Shown here piece by piece: positions 47,416 to 54,857 of a DNA stretch of 64,000 nucleotides. The notes below the pieces were generated by a model. It saw only the letters and a list, made by a program, of their open reading frames with translations. It had not been told where the DNA came from and ran no database searches. The position numbers and the translations under genes are program-made. Location of the stretch: the NCBI RefSeq assembly GCF_003569805.1, contig NZ_KZ984051.1, forward strand, positions 1,625,953 through 1,689,952, written 5' to 3'. The number at the start of each line of letters is the position of its first letter. The first letter of the stretch is position 1. Origin of the DNA: Microbacterium halotolerans (GTDB lineage: Bacteria > Actinomycetota > Actinomycetes > Actinomycetales > Microbacteriaceae).

Positions 47416-47488
47416 GCCGCCTTAGCTCAGTCGGTAGAGCGATTCACTCGTAATGAATAGGTCGCCGGTTCGATTCCGGCAGGCGGCT
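47416..47488 (+). tRNA. tRNA-Thr(CGT)
   Basis: The 73-base cloverleaf has acceptor GCCGCCT/AGGCGGC with discriminator T, D-arm TTAGCTCAGTCGGTAGAGC, anticodon arm ATTCA-CTCGTAA-TGAAT (anticodon CGT) and T-arm CCGGTTCGATTCCGG. The next bases are CCA. Confidence 0.95.
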
Positions 47489-47490
47489 CC

Positions 47491-47530
47491 AGAAAGGCCC
47501 TCGTTCCCCATCGGGATCGGGGGTCTTTCT
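47491..47530 (+). terminator. Terminator of tRNA-Thr
   Basis: AGAAAGGCCC pairs with GGGTCTTTCT (one wobble), continuing imperfectly into the loop; the arm ends with a T-rich stretch. It also faces the AraC gene. Confidence 0.65.
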
Positions 47531-47556
47531 CGGCAGTCGGTGCAGTGCCCCAAATC

Positions 47557-48435
47557 TCACGCAACCAGGGGGAGCAGCAGCTCGACGGCGTTGGAAGTCG
47601 GAGCGCTGTCCTGCGGGCTCGAGATGTAGCGCTCGACGACCGGATCGTCGGCAAGCCTGCGGCCGCTCTCAGGCACCCAGTGACCGAAGAGCCAGGCGTA
47701 GGTGTCCGGCATATCCGCATAGGCACCGATATGGGTGAGACCGGCGTACGGTCCGCCGCGTATCGTGAAGGATTCGACCTGCGCCGCATCCGGTGACAAA
47801 GGTTCCAGACGACCGGAGATTCCCGGCGGCACGGTTGCGCACGCGATCGATTTCAGATCTGATTCCGGCGTTCTCGTCGGGTCGGACAGATACACGCCGT
47901 ACATGTCCTGATCGGCGAGGTCGTGGCCGTGTGCTGCGAGCCAGACGCGCAGTTCGTGGAACGTTCGGTCGATCGTGAGGTACGAACCGCGGTGCCGTGC
48001 CGCAATGCATCTGACCTGTGTCAGCTCTCGCACGCGCACCTCGAAGGCGTCAGGATCCTGGCGAGCGCGAGCCATGCGAAGGTCCACGTGCGTTCCGCTG
48101 CTGCGGAACCGGGCGGGCGTGGTCCCCGTGGCGGCTTTGAAAGCGCGAGTGAATGATGACTGATCCGGAAAACCGCATTCGCTGGCAATCCGGCGGACGG
48201 GCATCGTGTCGGAGACCAGCAGCGAGACGGCTCGCTGGAGGCGCACCCGCTTGACCAGCGCCGACAGCGATTCTCCGAACGCTGACACGAAGATCCGGTG
48301 CCAGTGCCGTGGAGAGAACCCGGCAACCTCGGCGAGCCTGATCAGGTCGAGCGGTTCGTCCAGATGGTCGTAGATGTACGTGAGGACCGCGTCGAACCGC
48401 TCGTCGTATTCGATCCACGTTTCGCGCTGGTTCAT
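47557..48435 (-). CDS. AraC-family regulator with GyrI-like ligand domain
   Basis: The 292-residue regulator has an N-terminal AraC DNA-binding domain (LAEVAGFSPRHWHRIF; ASECGFPDQSSFTRAFK; residues about 20-110) and a C-terminal GyrI-like small-molecule domain (RHRGSYLTIDRTFHELRVWLAAHG; YAWLFGHWVPESG). Such proteins (Rob/SbmC architecture) respond to hydrophobic drugs. It is the last gene of a three-gene minus-strand set with a free-standing GyrI-like protein. Confidence 0.87.
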   Translation of the reverse strand: MNQRETWIEYDERFDAVLTYIYDHLDEPLDLIRLAEVAGFSPRHWHRIFVSAFGESLSALVKRVRLQRAVSLLVSDTMPVRRIASECGFPDQSSFTRAFKAATGTTPARFRSSGTHVDLRMARARQDPDAFEVRVRELTQVRCIAARHRGSYLTIDRTFHELRVWLAAHGHDLADQDMYGVYLSDPTRTPESDLKSIACATVPPGISGRLEPLSPDAAQVESFTIRGGPYAGLTHIGAYADMPDTYAWLFGHWVPESGRRLADDPVVERYISSPQDSAPTSNAVELLLPLVA

Positions 48436-48441
48436 CTTCGC

Positions 48442-48927
48442 TCATCCGGTTGCGTCTGTGCGCGCCCTGCCATCTCGCCACTCACGATAGCTGAAGGCGA
48501 GCTCGACCATGGCACCCAACTCGGCGCGCGGCAGTGGGACGGTGGGATCGAGGAGCACCGCCCGACGTCCGTCGAACTCCATGTGCGCGGCGAACGTGCT
48601 GAACTCGCGAATGAGGGACGTTCGGCAACTCACCAGCAGAGCGGGCACGCCGGGACTGTGCTCATCGAGCCGGACTGCTGTGCCGACGCCGTCGCGCCGA
48701 GGACGGTACGTCGGTTGCCCCCATGCCAGGTACTCGTGCACACCGCCCGTCCGGGGTAGCGCCCCGGCGGTCGTGAGGATCAGCGCGCGAACCGACAGAA
48801 GAACGCTTCGCACGGGAGGGGAGAACCGATCGTAGACGGGCGCGGTCGCCGACGACGGCGGGGAGACGCCTGTATCGGTCCGCATTCGAGTGGGAGCGCC
48901 GCGGTGGATACCCGGAGGTTCCGGCAT
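48442..48927 (-). CDS. DUF1801-like protein
   Basis: The 161-residue protein matches the YdhG/DUF1801 layout: YDRFSPPVRSVLLSVRALIL, then HEYLAWGQPTYRPRR near the middle, and an ending with REWRDGR. No catalytic residues are known for this fold, which may bind a small ligand. It starts three bases after the stop of the GyrI-like gene and ends six bases before the AraC gene, so the trio is probably co-transcribed. Confidence 0.72.
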   Translation of the reverse strand: MPEPPGIHRGAPTRMRTDTGVSPPSSATAPVYDRFSPPVRSVLLSVRALILTTAGALPRTGGVHEYLAWGQPTYRPRRDGVGTAVRLDEHSPGVPALLVSCRTSLIREFSTFAAHMEFDGRRAVLLDPTVPLPRAELGAMVELAFSYREWRDGRARTDATG

Positions 48928-48930
48928 CGA

Positions 48931-49386
48931 CTAGCTCACCCCGAGATTCACGGAGACGGTGCCGTCGACGCCGTACTTCTCGTATTCGCAGAGGAACGTC
49001 TTCTGCGCGTCGTCGTAGTCCCATGCCGCCTGCCATGCATCCAGAATGCGTGAGTGATCGCCGTCTGGGGCAGCGAACTCGAGGCGTTCTGAGGCAGGAA
49101 CCGAGGCCAGCGTCATGCCGTCCGGAATGCTCGTCGCGGGATCGACAGCGACGCCGATGATGAAGCTGAACCAGCCGCTTCTGCTTCGACCCGCGTGCTC
49201 GAGGTTCGTGTACACGGCGTAGACCTCGTCAGTGAGGCGTCCCGGCACATGGGCGAGCGCATCGTCGGTCACGACGTGGTTCCAGTGTGCGGGGATGTCG
49301 ACTGCCGACGCCGCTCCGTTGGTACGGACTTCGATGCCGAGGACGGTGAAGGGCTCAGTGTGGAAAGAGCGAGGGATGATCGTCAT
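48931..49386 (-). CDS. GyrI-like small-molecule-binding protein
   Basis: The 151-residue stand-alone effector-binding domain resembles the C-terminal half of Rob/SbmC and YobU-type proteins: FTVLGIEVRTNG near the N-terminus, DEVYAVYTNLEHAGRS in the middle and DDAQKTFLCEYEKY near the end. It may sequester or hydrolyse a hydrophobic ligand also sensed by the AraC regulator. The ATG has a GAGGGC site. Confidence 0.78.
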   Translation of the reverse strand: MTIIPRSFHTEPFTVLGIEVRTNGAASAVDIPAHWNHVVTDDALAHVPGRLTDEVYAVYTNLEHAGRSRSGWFSFIIGVAVDPATSIPDGMTLASVPASERLEFAAPDGDHSRILDAWQAAWDYDDAQKTFLCEYEKYGVDGTVSVNLGVS

Positions 49387-49454
49387 GCCCTCACCGTAGG
49401 TCGGCGGCATTGTGCAATACGTGCCATCATCGATCGCCGCGGTCTTCCTGCCCC

Positions 49455-50198
49455 TCAGATCAGCAGGTAGAGCGCGCCGAGGATCGTCACGACGATCACC
49501 GCGACGTCGAAGAAGCGCTGGTTCATGCGGGTGAGCAGGATCTTGCCCAGCCACGCGCCGAGCACGACTGCTGGGATCAGTACGGCGTCGACGAGCAGCG
49601 TGGGGACGGTGAGGATGCCGAGCCCGATGGAGAAGGGCAGTTTGGCGAGGTTGACGGCGGCGAAGAAATAGGCGGCCGTGCCGAGGAACTCGCGCATCGG
49701 GAAGCGCATTGCGAGGAAGTACATCGACATCACGGGGCCGCCGGCGTTGGCGACCATCGTCGTGAAGCCGCCCAGGGCGCCGTAGGACGCGCCCATCATC
49801 CGGCCACCTGGCGGTCGGGTGTCGCCCCGCCGTTCCCTTCGCCTCCGCCAGAGAGTCACGGCGATCACGAGAAGCAGGATGACGCCGATCACGCGCTTGG
49901 TCCAGGTGTTGTCAGCGAAGGCGAGGAACGCCGTGCCCAGCAGAATCCCGACGATGACGGCCGGGATCAGCGGGAGCAGCGCTCGCAGACGGGCGTGGCG
50001 ACGGTGGATCAGCAGCGCGAACACGTCGCCGACGATCAGCAGCACCAGCAGGGCACCGGTCGACTGCTTGGCCGGCAGCGCGGCGGCGAACAGGGCGATG
50101 GCGATCGTGTTCACGCCGGGAAGCGCGGCCTTCGACATGCCGACGACGGCGGCGCCCAGGGCGAGTGCTGCCCAGGCGAGGACTCCGAGCTCAGGCAT
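49455..50198 (-). CDS. TauE/SafE family sulfite/organoanion exporter
   Basis: The 247-residue integral membrane protein has about eight helices and the TauE/SafE signatures GMSKAALPGVNTIAIALFAA near residue 20 and GASYGALGGFTTMVANAGGP near 135. Members export sulfite, sulfoacetate or related anions. It is a single gene facing an NAD(P)-binding gene across 100 bases. Confidence 0.88.
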   Translation of the reverse strand: MPELGVLAWAALALGAAVVGMSKAALPGVNTIAIALFAAALPAKQSTGALLVLLIVGDVFALLIHRRHARLRALLPLIPAVIVGILLGTAFLAFADNTWTKRVIGVILLLVIAVTLWRRRRERRGDTRPPGGRMMGASYGALGGFTTMVANAGGPVMSMYFLAMRFPMREFLGTAAYFFAAVNLAKLPFSIGLGILTVPTLLVDAVLIPAVVLGAWLGKILLTRMNQRFFDVAVIVVTILGALYLLI

Positions 50199-50299
50199 CG
50201 CGCTGGTCGTCTCCGGTCATCCGCTCAACCTATCGCTGAACGGCGCCCTTGCCCGCGATCGCCGATAGCGTGGAAGCACGTCGACGAGAGGGAGACACG

Positions 50300-50944
50300 A
50301 TGAGCCGCATTCTGATCATCGGGGGCCATGGCAAGGTGGCGCTCCGGCTGGCACCGATTCTGGCGGAGAGGAGCGACGAGCCCGTTGCCGTGATCCGGAA
50401 CCCCGCCCATTCCGACGACGTGGCCGCCGCGGGTGCGACTCCGCTGGTCGCCGACGTCGAATCCCTCGACACGGATGCGCTGGCCGAGCTGTTCTCGGGT
50501 CACGATGCGATCGTCTGGTCTGCGGGGGCCGGTGGCGGCGACCCGCAGCGAACCTATGCGGTCGACCGCGACGCGGCCATCCGATCGATGGACGCCGCAT
50601 CGCGCGCCGGTGTGAGTCGTTACGTGATGGTGTCGTACCTCGGCGCCCGCACCGATCACGGCGTGCCGGAGGACAGCTCGTTCTTCGCGTACGCCGAGGC
50701 GAAGGCCGCCGCCGATGAGCACCTGCGCGCAACGGATCTCGACTGGACGGTCCTCGCCCCCGGACCGCTCACACTCGACGAGCCTACCGGCCTGATCGAG
50801 GTCGCCGAACCCGGCGACGGGCGCGTCTCACGGGCGGATGTCGCGGCGGTCGCCGCGGCCGCGCTCGCCGATGATTCGACCATCCGGCGCACCATCGCAT
50901 TCGGCAACGGCACCGTGCCGATCGTGGACGCGATCCGGGGCTGA
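50300..50944 (+). CDS. NAD(P)-binding atypical SDR (YwnB/YhfK-like)
   Basis: The 214-residue protein is a compact Rossmann-fold SDR of the NAD(P)H-binding type, with GGHGKVALRLAP at residues 8-19, VWSAGAGGGDPQRTYAVDRD near 72 and SRYVMVSYLGA near 112; the usual YxxxK reads FAYAEAKAAADE. Its ATG has a GAGGGAGA site. It probably acts as a redox sensor or isomerase; substrate unknown. A TAGCGT box upstream may be its promoter. Confidence 0.82.
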   Translation: MSRILIIGGHGKVALRLAPILAERSDEPVAVIRNPAHSDDVAAAGATPLVADVESLDTDALAELFSGHDAIVWSAGAGGGDPQRTYAVDRDAAIRSMDAASRAGVSRYVMVSYLGARTDHGVPEDSSFFAYAEAKAAADEHLRATDLDWTVLAPGPLTLDEPTGLIEVAEPGDGRVSRADVAAVAAAALADDSTIRRTIAFGNGTVPIVDAIRG

Positions 50945-51101
50945 GCAGCAGCAGGTGACGCTGCGCACCTCGCGGGCAGACACCGGTCTCACCCGGCCGG
51001 CATCGAATGCTCCATGCGTGAGACGGAGCGCACAGGCGGCTGGATCCCCTGAGCATCCGGCGCGCGTAATCTGAGACGAGGCACCAGCGGAAGGAGACGA
51101 G

Positions 51102-51686
51102 ATGAGTCGCGGACTGCTGATCGTCGACGTGCAGAACGATTTCACAGAGGGCGGCGCGCTCGCCGTCACCAGCGGCGATGACGTCGCCAGGGGAGTGACT
51201 CGGTACCTCGCCGAGCACGCGGGGGAGTACGCGGCCGTCGTCGCCTCTCGTGACTGGCATGACGGTGCGAACGACAACGGCGGTCATTTCGCCGCTGATG
51301 AGCCCGACTTCGTCGACACGTGGCCGGTGCACTGCGTCGCCGGAACGGAAGGCGCCTCCTACGACCCGCTGTTCGACACATCGGCGGTCACCCATCACGT
51401 CAAGAAGGGGCAGGGCGTGTCGGCGTACTCGGCGTTCGAAGGCACTACGGAAACGGGCAGCACGCTCTCCGCGCTGCTCACCGATCTCGGGGTCGACGAG
51501 CTCGACGTCGTCGGCCTCGCCACCGACCACTGCGTGCGGGCGTCCGCACTCGACGCGATCCGCGATCGGAGGACGGTGCGCGTGCTCTCGGACTTGGTCG
51601 CGGGGGTAGCCCCCGAACCGAGCGCCGCTGCGCTGGCGGAGATCCGCGCAGCGGGCGGAACGATCTCGGCATCCGGCGCAGCTTGA
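51102..51686 (+). CDS. pncA: Nicotinamidase/isochorismatase-family hydrolase
   Basis: The 194-residue cysteine hydrolase converts nicotinamide to nicotinate for NAD salvage. The catalytic triad is visible as Asp9 (VDVQND), a Lys at 101-102 and Cys144 (TDHCVRASA); metal ligands are Asp51 and His53 in SRDWH. The ATG has a GGAAGGAGA ribosome site. Length fits PncA. The 157-base upstream gap has a TAATCT box as possible promoter; the 183-base gap after it shows nothing definite. Confidence 0.88.
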   Translation: MSRGLLIVDVQNDFTEGGALAVTSGDDVARGVTRYLAEHAGEYAAVVASRDWHDGANDNGGHFAADEPDFVDTWPVHCVAGTEGASYDPLFDTSAVTHHVKKGQGVSAYSAFEGTTETGSTLSALLTDLGVDELDVVGLATDHCVRASALDAIRDRRTVRVLSDLVAGVAPEPSAAALAEIRAAGGTISASGAA

Positions 51687-51869
51687 TCGTCCGGACGGGT
51701 CGCGCGATCCGCGGCACCTGAGCCGACCCGGATCTTCCCGCGATTCGGCTGGTCCCGCATCGCCAGTGCTTCGTTCCGCTGGGCGTCGGGAAACGCGAGA
51801 CGAGTCCGTTCCTAAGCCAGGCCTGCGCTGCCAGGAGCGTCCGGTTCGAGGGCGTTCTCGCGGCGGGTC

Positions 51870-52598
51870 TCACACCGAATCGTCGTCGGCGTCGTGCGAG
51901 TCGGCGCCCTGTACGGAGACGCGCTCGACTCCGGAGAGATCGAGCAGCGGCGGCACCAGCTCCCGCATCGGCTGCTGTCCGTAGAAGTGCACGTCGACGG
52001 TGACCAGTGCCCGATCGCCCTCCGTGCTGCGGCGGCTCCTGACCACCGAGCTGCTGAATCCCATCGCGGTCGCCGCTTCGAGCACATCGCGCAGCACGCC
52101 GCCGCCGTCGATGTAGGTGATGCGCAGCACGCGGTGCCGATCAGGCGTGGGCAGGCGCCGGACGACCGGGGCGATGACGAACAGCGTCACCAGATGCAGC
52201 ACCGTCAGCGCGGCAGCCAGGGCCAGCAGTCCTGCGCCGCACGCCATGCCGACTGCGGCGGCGACCCACACCGTCGCGGCCGTCGTCAGCCCTCGTACGA
52301 CGTTGCGCCCCTTGAAGATCACGCCTGCGCCGAGGAACCCGATGCCCGACACGATCTGCGCCGCAATGCGCGAGGGATCGAGCGCCGCATCGTCGCCGAG
52401 CACCATCGCGAAGCCGTAGCCGGAGACGAGTGTGAATGCGCACGATCCGAGTCCGACGAGGACGTGTGTGCGATAGCCGGCACTCTTCTGCCTGACCTGC
52501 CGCTCGAGTCCGATCAGCGAGCACAGCACGAACGAGGCGACCAGGAGCTCGAGCTGAACGGCGGTCGAATCCGTGACGAAGCCGATGAGCGGGTCCAT
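51870..52598 (-). CDS. MgtC/SapB family membrane protein
   Basis: The 242-residue protein has five N-terminal membrane helices with the MgtC signatures SLIGLERQVRQKSAGYRTHVL (partly quoted) and GIGFLGAGVIFKG, and a C-terminal ACT-like domain with residues from about 155. MgtC proteins support growth at low Mg2+ and affect F-type ATP synthase in pathogens. GGAGGTGAT precedes the ATG. It diverges from the DUF421 gene. Confidence 0.9.
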   Translation of the reverse strand: MDPLIGFVTDSTAVQLELLVASFVLCSLIGLERQVRQKSAGYRTHVLVGLGSCAFTLVSGYGFAMVLGDDAALDPSRIAAQIVSGIGFLGAGVIFKGRNVVRGLTTAATVWVAAAVGMACGAGLLALAAALTVLHLVTLFVIAPVVRRLPTPDRHRVLRITYIDGGGVLRDVLEAATAMGFSSSVVRSRRSTEGDRALVTVDVHFYGQQPMRELVPPLLDLSGVERVSVQGADSHDADDDSV

Positions 52599-52726
52599 AC
52601 ATCACCTCCACGTCTCGGGACGCCGATCTTCACAATGCCCGTGCTCTAAGAGGAACTCAAGGGCACGAGCCGGATGAGCGGAAGGACGGGACTACCCTTG
52701 GTCTGTTGCAAGCGGAAGGAACATCG

Positions 52727-53254
52727 GTGCTCGAACTGCTCGGAATCTCGTGGCTGGAAGCAGGCGCTGTGGTGCTTGCGACGATCGGCATGTACGTCGC
52801 GCTGGTCGTGCTGGTGCGCGTGCTCGGTCAGCGGATGCTCTCCGGAATGTCGAGCTACGACCTGGCGGCGGTCATCGCCTTCGGCGGCATCATCGCTCGC
52901 GCCGCACTGGGCGAGTCGCCGAAGCTCGGCGGCGGCATCGTCGCGATCGTCACACTCGTGCTGCTGCAGGCGCTGTCGGGGGTCATCCGGCGTGCGAAGT
53001 TCGGCGCGCGGCTGGTGGTGAACCGTCCGGTGCTGCTGATGGCGGGGTCGAAAGTACTCGAGAGGAACATGAGTCGCTGCCACGTGTCGCATCCGGAACT
53101 GAACTCGCGTCTGCGGCTGGCCGGTGTGTCGCATCCGGATCAGGTGGGAGCGGTCGTCTTCGAGCCGTCAGGCGCGCTGAGCGTCATCCGGGCCGGGCAA
53201 CCGATCGACGAGGGCGTGTTCGACGGGGTGATCGGGGCCGAGGAGCTGCGGTAG
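52727..53254 (+). CDS. DUF421 membrane protein
   Basis: The 175-residue protein has three membrane helices followed by a YetF/DUF421 soluble domain (VLRVLGQRM-like RVLGQRMLSGMSSYDLAAVIAFG near residue 33; NRPVLLMAGSKVLERNM near 105). The GTG start is set by GGAAGGAA; a TTG seven codons upstream lacks a site. The family is of unknown function and membrane-bound. Confidence 0.85.
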   Translation: MLELLGISWLEAGAVVLATIGMYVALVVLVRVLGQRMLSGMSSYDLAAVIAFGGIIARAALGESPKLGGGIVAIVTLVLLQALSGVIRRAKFGARLVVNRPVLLMAGSKVLERNMSRCHVSHPELNSRLRLAGVSHPDQVGAVVFEPSGALSVIRAGQPIDEGVFDGVIGAEELR

Positions 53255-53353
53255 TCAGGTCAGGCGGAGTGATCCGGATCGATCTCCAGCAGAAGCGGGC
53301 AATGAATCCACGGGGGCATCTGTACGTGTCAGGTTCAAGTAAAGTTGGTCTCT

Positions 53354-53426
53354 GGGCCTATAGCTCAGCTGGCAGAGCATCGGACTTTTAATCCGCGGGT
53401 CCCGGGTTCGAGCCCCGGTGGGCCCA
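53354..53426 (+). tRNA. tRNA-Lys(TTT), prophage attachment site
   Basis: The 73-base cloverleaf has acceptor GGGCCTA/TGGGCCC with discriminator A, D-arm TAGCTCAGCTGGCAGAGCA, anticodon arm CGGAC-TTTTAAT-CCG (anticodon TTT) and T-arm CCGGGTTCGAGCCCCGG. CCA is not encoded. Its 3' half is the likely recombination core of the prophage that begins immediately after it, since a repressor gene reads into its antisense. A possible -10 TAAAGT lies at 53340-53345. Confidence 0.95.
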
Positions 53427-53427
53427 C
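53380..53427. other. Likely attL core of the prophage
   Basis: Host-type sequence runs to the tRNA-Lys 3' half and phage-type genes follow. The exact crossover core cannot be set without the right end; a second copy of this sequence, without the tRNA 5' half, should mark attR beyond 64000. Confidence 0.5.
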
Positions 53428-53717
53428 TGGCCCTCGCCCCCTGCGGGGCGGGGGCCATCTTCGTCGGTCCACCCGAGGAACCAACCGCGCGGGACTCCCG
53501 TGAGGCGCTCGAGCTTTACTGCGAGGCCAGCAATGTCAGCTGGGCGGTTGCGGTCAGCTTCCCAAGCGGCGTACGCCTTCGGGCCGACCTCGAGTGCGGC
53601 AGCCATACCGTCCATGGTCGTCTGGACGTACTCTCGGCGCACCTTGCGGAGCCGGTCGCCAAGGCTCCAGGCAGGGATGCTGCGTGGGAACTGGATGACT
53701 TGTGCGTTCTCAGACAT
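53388..53717 (-). CDS. Phage-type repressor ending inside tRNA-Lys
   Basis: The 109-residue cytoplasmic protein has an HTH region (LGDRLRKVRREYVQTTMDGM, then AAALEVGPKAYAAWEADRNR, about residues 19-60) typical of actinophage immunity repressors. Its last residues, WAHRGSNPGPAD, and its stop are the antisense of the tRNA-Lys T-arm and anticodon loop. The ATG lies six bases after TACTAT, so the transcript is probably leaderless; an ATG-free extension upstream has no support. In phage BPs and relatives attP lies inside the repressor gene and integration alters its C-terminus; the same design is inferred here. Confidence 0.72.
   Translation of the reverse strand: MSENAQVIQFPRSIPAWSLGDRLRKVRREYVQTTMDGMAAALEVGPKAYAAWEADRNRPADIAGLAVKLERLTGVPRGWFLGWTDEDGPRPAGGEGQWAHRGSNPGPAD
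53429..53456. terminator. Hairpin after tRNA-Lys
   Basis: GGCCCTCGCCCC pairs with GGGGCGGGGGCC (one T-G) around CTGC. It lies within the repressor 3' coding part and could terminate the tRNA. Confidence 0.5.
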
Positions 53718-53723
53718 GCCCCA

Positions 53724-53753
53724 ATAGTAGCAAAAGCTACCTAAACCTTGCAA
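53724..53753 (-). promoter_or_regulatory. Repressor promoter
   Basis: On the minus strand TTGCAA (53748-53753) and TACTAT (53724-53729, extended by TGC) are 18 bases apart, with the repressor ATG six bases after the -10. Confidence 0.6.
53727..53740. promoter_or_regulatory. Candidate operator 1 (GTAGC-AAAA-GCTAC)
   Basis: A 14-base inverted repeat overlaps the repressor -10, suiting autoregulation. Related GTAGCTAT half-sites occur at 53751-53760 (minus) and 53792-53800 (plus). Confidence 0.5.
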
Positions 53754-53779
53754 TAGCTACGACACGCGGGCATAACGAC

Positions 53780-53808
53780 TTGACGTAGTTGGTAGCTATA
53801 CCTATTGT
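53780..53808 (+). promoter_or_regulatory. Early rightward promoter
   Basis: TTGACG (53780-53785) and TATTGT (53803-53808) are 17 bases apart; the ATG of the HTH gene follows the -10 by seven bases. GGTAGCTATACC fills the spacer, so repressor binding there would block transcription. Confidence 0.62.
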
Positions 53809-53815
53809 CGGTGGC

Positions 53816-54043
53816 ATGACCGATAGCGATACCTACTCTAGCGAGACAGCGATACCAATCGGAGAAGCTGCTCGACTGCTGGGCGTATCAGTGGGCACAG
53901 TCCGGAACTGGGAACGCAACGGCAAGCTTCAGTCCTTTCGCACACCAGGCAAGCAACGCCGCTTCCCGATCGAACAGATCCGGGCGCTCAAAGGACAGAC
54001 CGCCGCATTGCGCTCGCCGCAGTCTGCTGGAGCGACGTCATGA
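53816..54043 (+). CDS. HTH excisionase/Cro-like DNA-binding protein
   Basis: The 75-residue protein carries a MerR/excisionase-type winged helix: IGEAARLLGVSVGTVRNWER followed by GKLQSFRTPGKQRRFP (residues about 15-50). It is transcribed divergently from the repressor by a promoter with the operator in its spacer, which suits a Cro or directionality-factor role. It is the first gene of the rightward early operon and overlaps the next by ATGA. Confidence 0.82.
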   Translation: MTDSDTYSSETAIPIGEAARLLGVSVGTVRNWERNGKLQSFRTPGKQRRFPIEQIRALKGQTAALRSPQSAGATS

Positions 54044-54630
54044 TCGCGGAACCGGCAGACTTCCTGAACGATGAAACGGGCGAGGCTTCCTTGGCGATCC
54101 GTCGCCTAGCCGACGCGCTGACGGACGTGTTGCGTACTGACGATGATCTCGAGGTGCGGCCTGCTCGCATCGAGGCACTCCGGGTGCGCGCGCGTCAGGC
54201 CGCACCACATCTTCTATCTCTGCTTGGCGGCAACCTCCTCGACGGCGTGGGCGAGCTCCTCGATCGCCTTCCCGAGGGACCGCTCGAAGTCGTCCTTGGC
54301 AATGTTGACGGCCTGTCGGGCGTGGCGCTTGGCACGTCGGGCGTAGTTCTCACCGTTGCTCATGAGAGTTCTCCTCTGCGTAGTGGGCCGGGCGCTGGCA
54401 CGTCCGTGACTCCCGCGTCGACCGTAGCGGAGACCACCGACGCCTTGTCTCCGGGTGTTGGTGCTGAGAGCGGGGCGGTTGAGCCGTCGGTTCCCGCCCC
54501 GTTCTCACATGTGGGTGTTCGGTACACGTGCGACGACCATCCGGAAGGGTCACAGGCGCTGTGCAGGGGGTGCGGGGATGCTCGCCGCCGGTGCGCGGCA
54601 TGGCTTGATGCGCGGCGGGGTGAGTCATGA
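54040..54630 (+). CDS. Hypothetical prophage protein
   Basis: The frame codes for 196 residues: a charged helical N-terminus (DETGEASLAIRRLADALTDV), a Gly/Leu/Ser-rich middle and a C-terminus with four cysteines (TCDDHPEGSQALCRGCG, then RRRCAAWLD) that may bind zinc. It overlaps both neighbours by ATGA, which favours its reality. The middle third overlaps a convincing small gene on the opposite strand (54214-54363), so one of the two may be partly spurious. I do not recognise the family. Confidence 0.5.
   Translation: MIAEPADFLNDETGEASLAIRRLADALTDVLRTDDDLEVRPARIEALRVRARQAAPHLLSLLGGNLLDGVGELLDRLPEGPLEVVLGNVDGLSGVALGTSGVVLTVAHESSPLRSGPGAGTSVTPASTVAETTDALSPGVGAESGAVEPSVPAPFSHVGVRYTCDDHPEGSQALCRGCGDARRRCAAWLDARRGES
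54214..54363 (-). CDS. Small antisense helical protein
   Basis: A 49-residue reading frame codes for MSNGENYARRAKRHARQAVN at the start and ends AVEEVAAKQR: a basic first half and acidic second half, wholly helical. It has an AGAGGAGAA ribosome site eight bases before the ATG and strongly GC-biased third positions. It lies antisense to the hypothetical gene at 54040-54630. Short proteins of this composition are frequent in actinophage left arms, but no function is known to me. Confidence 0.55.
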   Translation of the reverse strand: MSNGENYARRAKRHARQAVNIAKDDFERSLGKAIEELAHAVEEVAAKQR

Positions 54631-54809
54631 ATCCGCGGCTACTGGGTTTGGTCCGACTCGCGCTCATCCTCGCAGTACTTGCGTGCCTGGTGGCGTCGTG
54701 GCTGCGCGCGCAGCACGACGGTGTGACGCTCTTGGGTCTTCTGTTCGGCGCCGCGCTGGTCGTGGCGATGCGTGTGCGCCCTCGCGACGTGGAGTCGCCG
54801 CCGCGGTAG
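54627..54809 (+). CDS. Small two-helix membrane protein
   Basis: The 60-residue protein has two hydrophobic helices (LLGLVRLALILAVLACLVAS and VTLLGLLFGAALVVAM, about residues 5-24 and 33-48) joined by a short polar loop and ends in RPRDVESPPR. It overlaps the preceding gene by ATGA. Small early-lysogeny membrane proteins often serve in superinfection exclusion, but nothing specific supports that here. Confidence 0.62.
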   Translation: MNPRLLGLVRLALILAVLACLVASWLRAQHDGVTLLGLLFGAALVVAMRVRPRDVESPPR

Positions 54810-54857
54810 TGCCGCGGCCTCCTTCCTCTTCTCACTCTGTTCTCTATTGGGGTTGTC

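Noticed and set aside
53255..53353. Possible second attachment site before tRNA-Lys
   Set aside because: Sequence is host intergenic with no repeat of the tRNA 3' end.
53418..53744. Plus-strand frame after tRNA-Lys
   Set aside because: Shadow of the repressor gene; includes the terminator hairpin.
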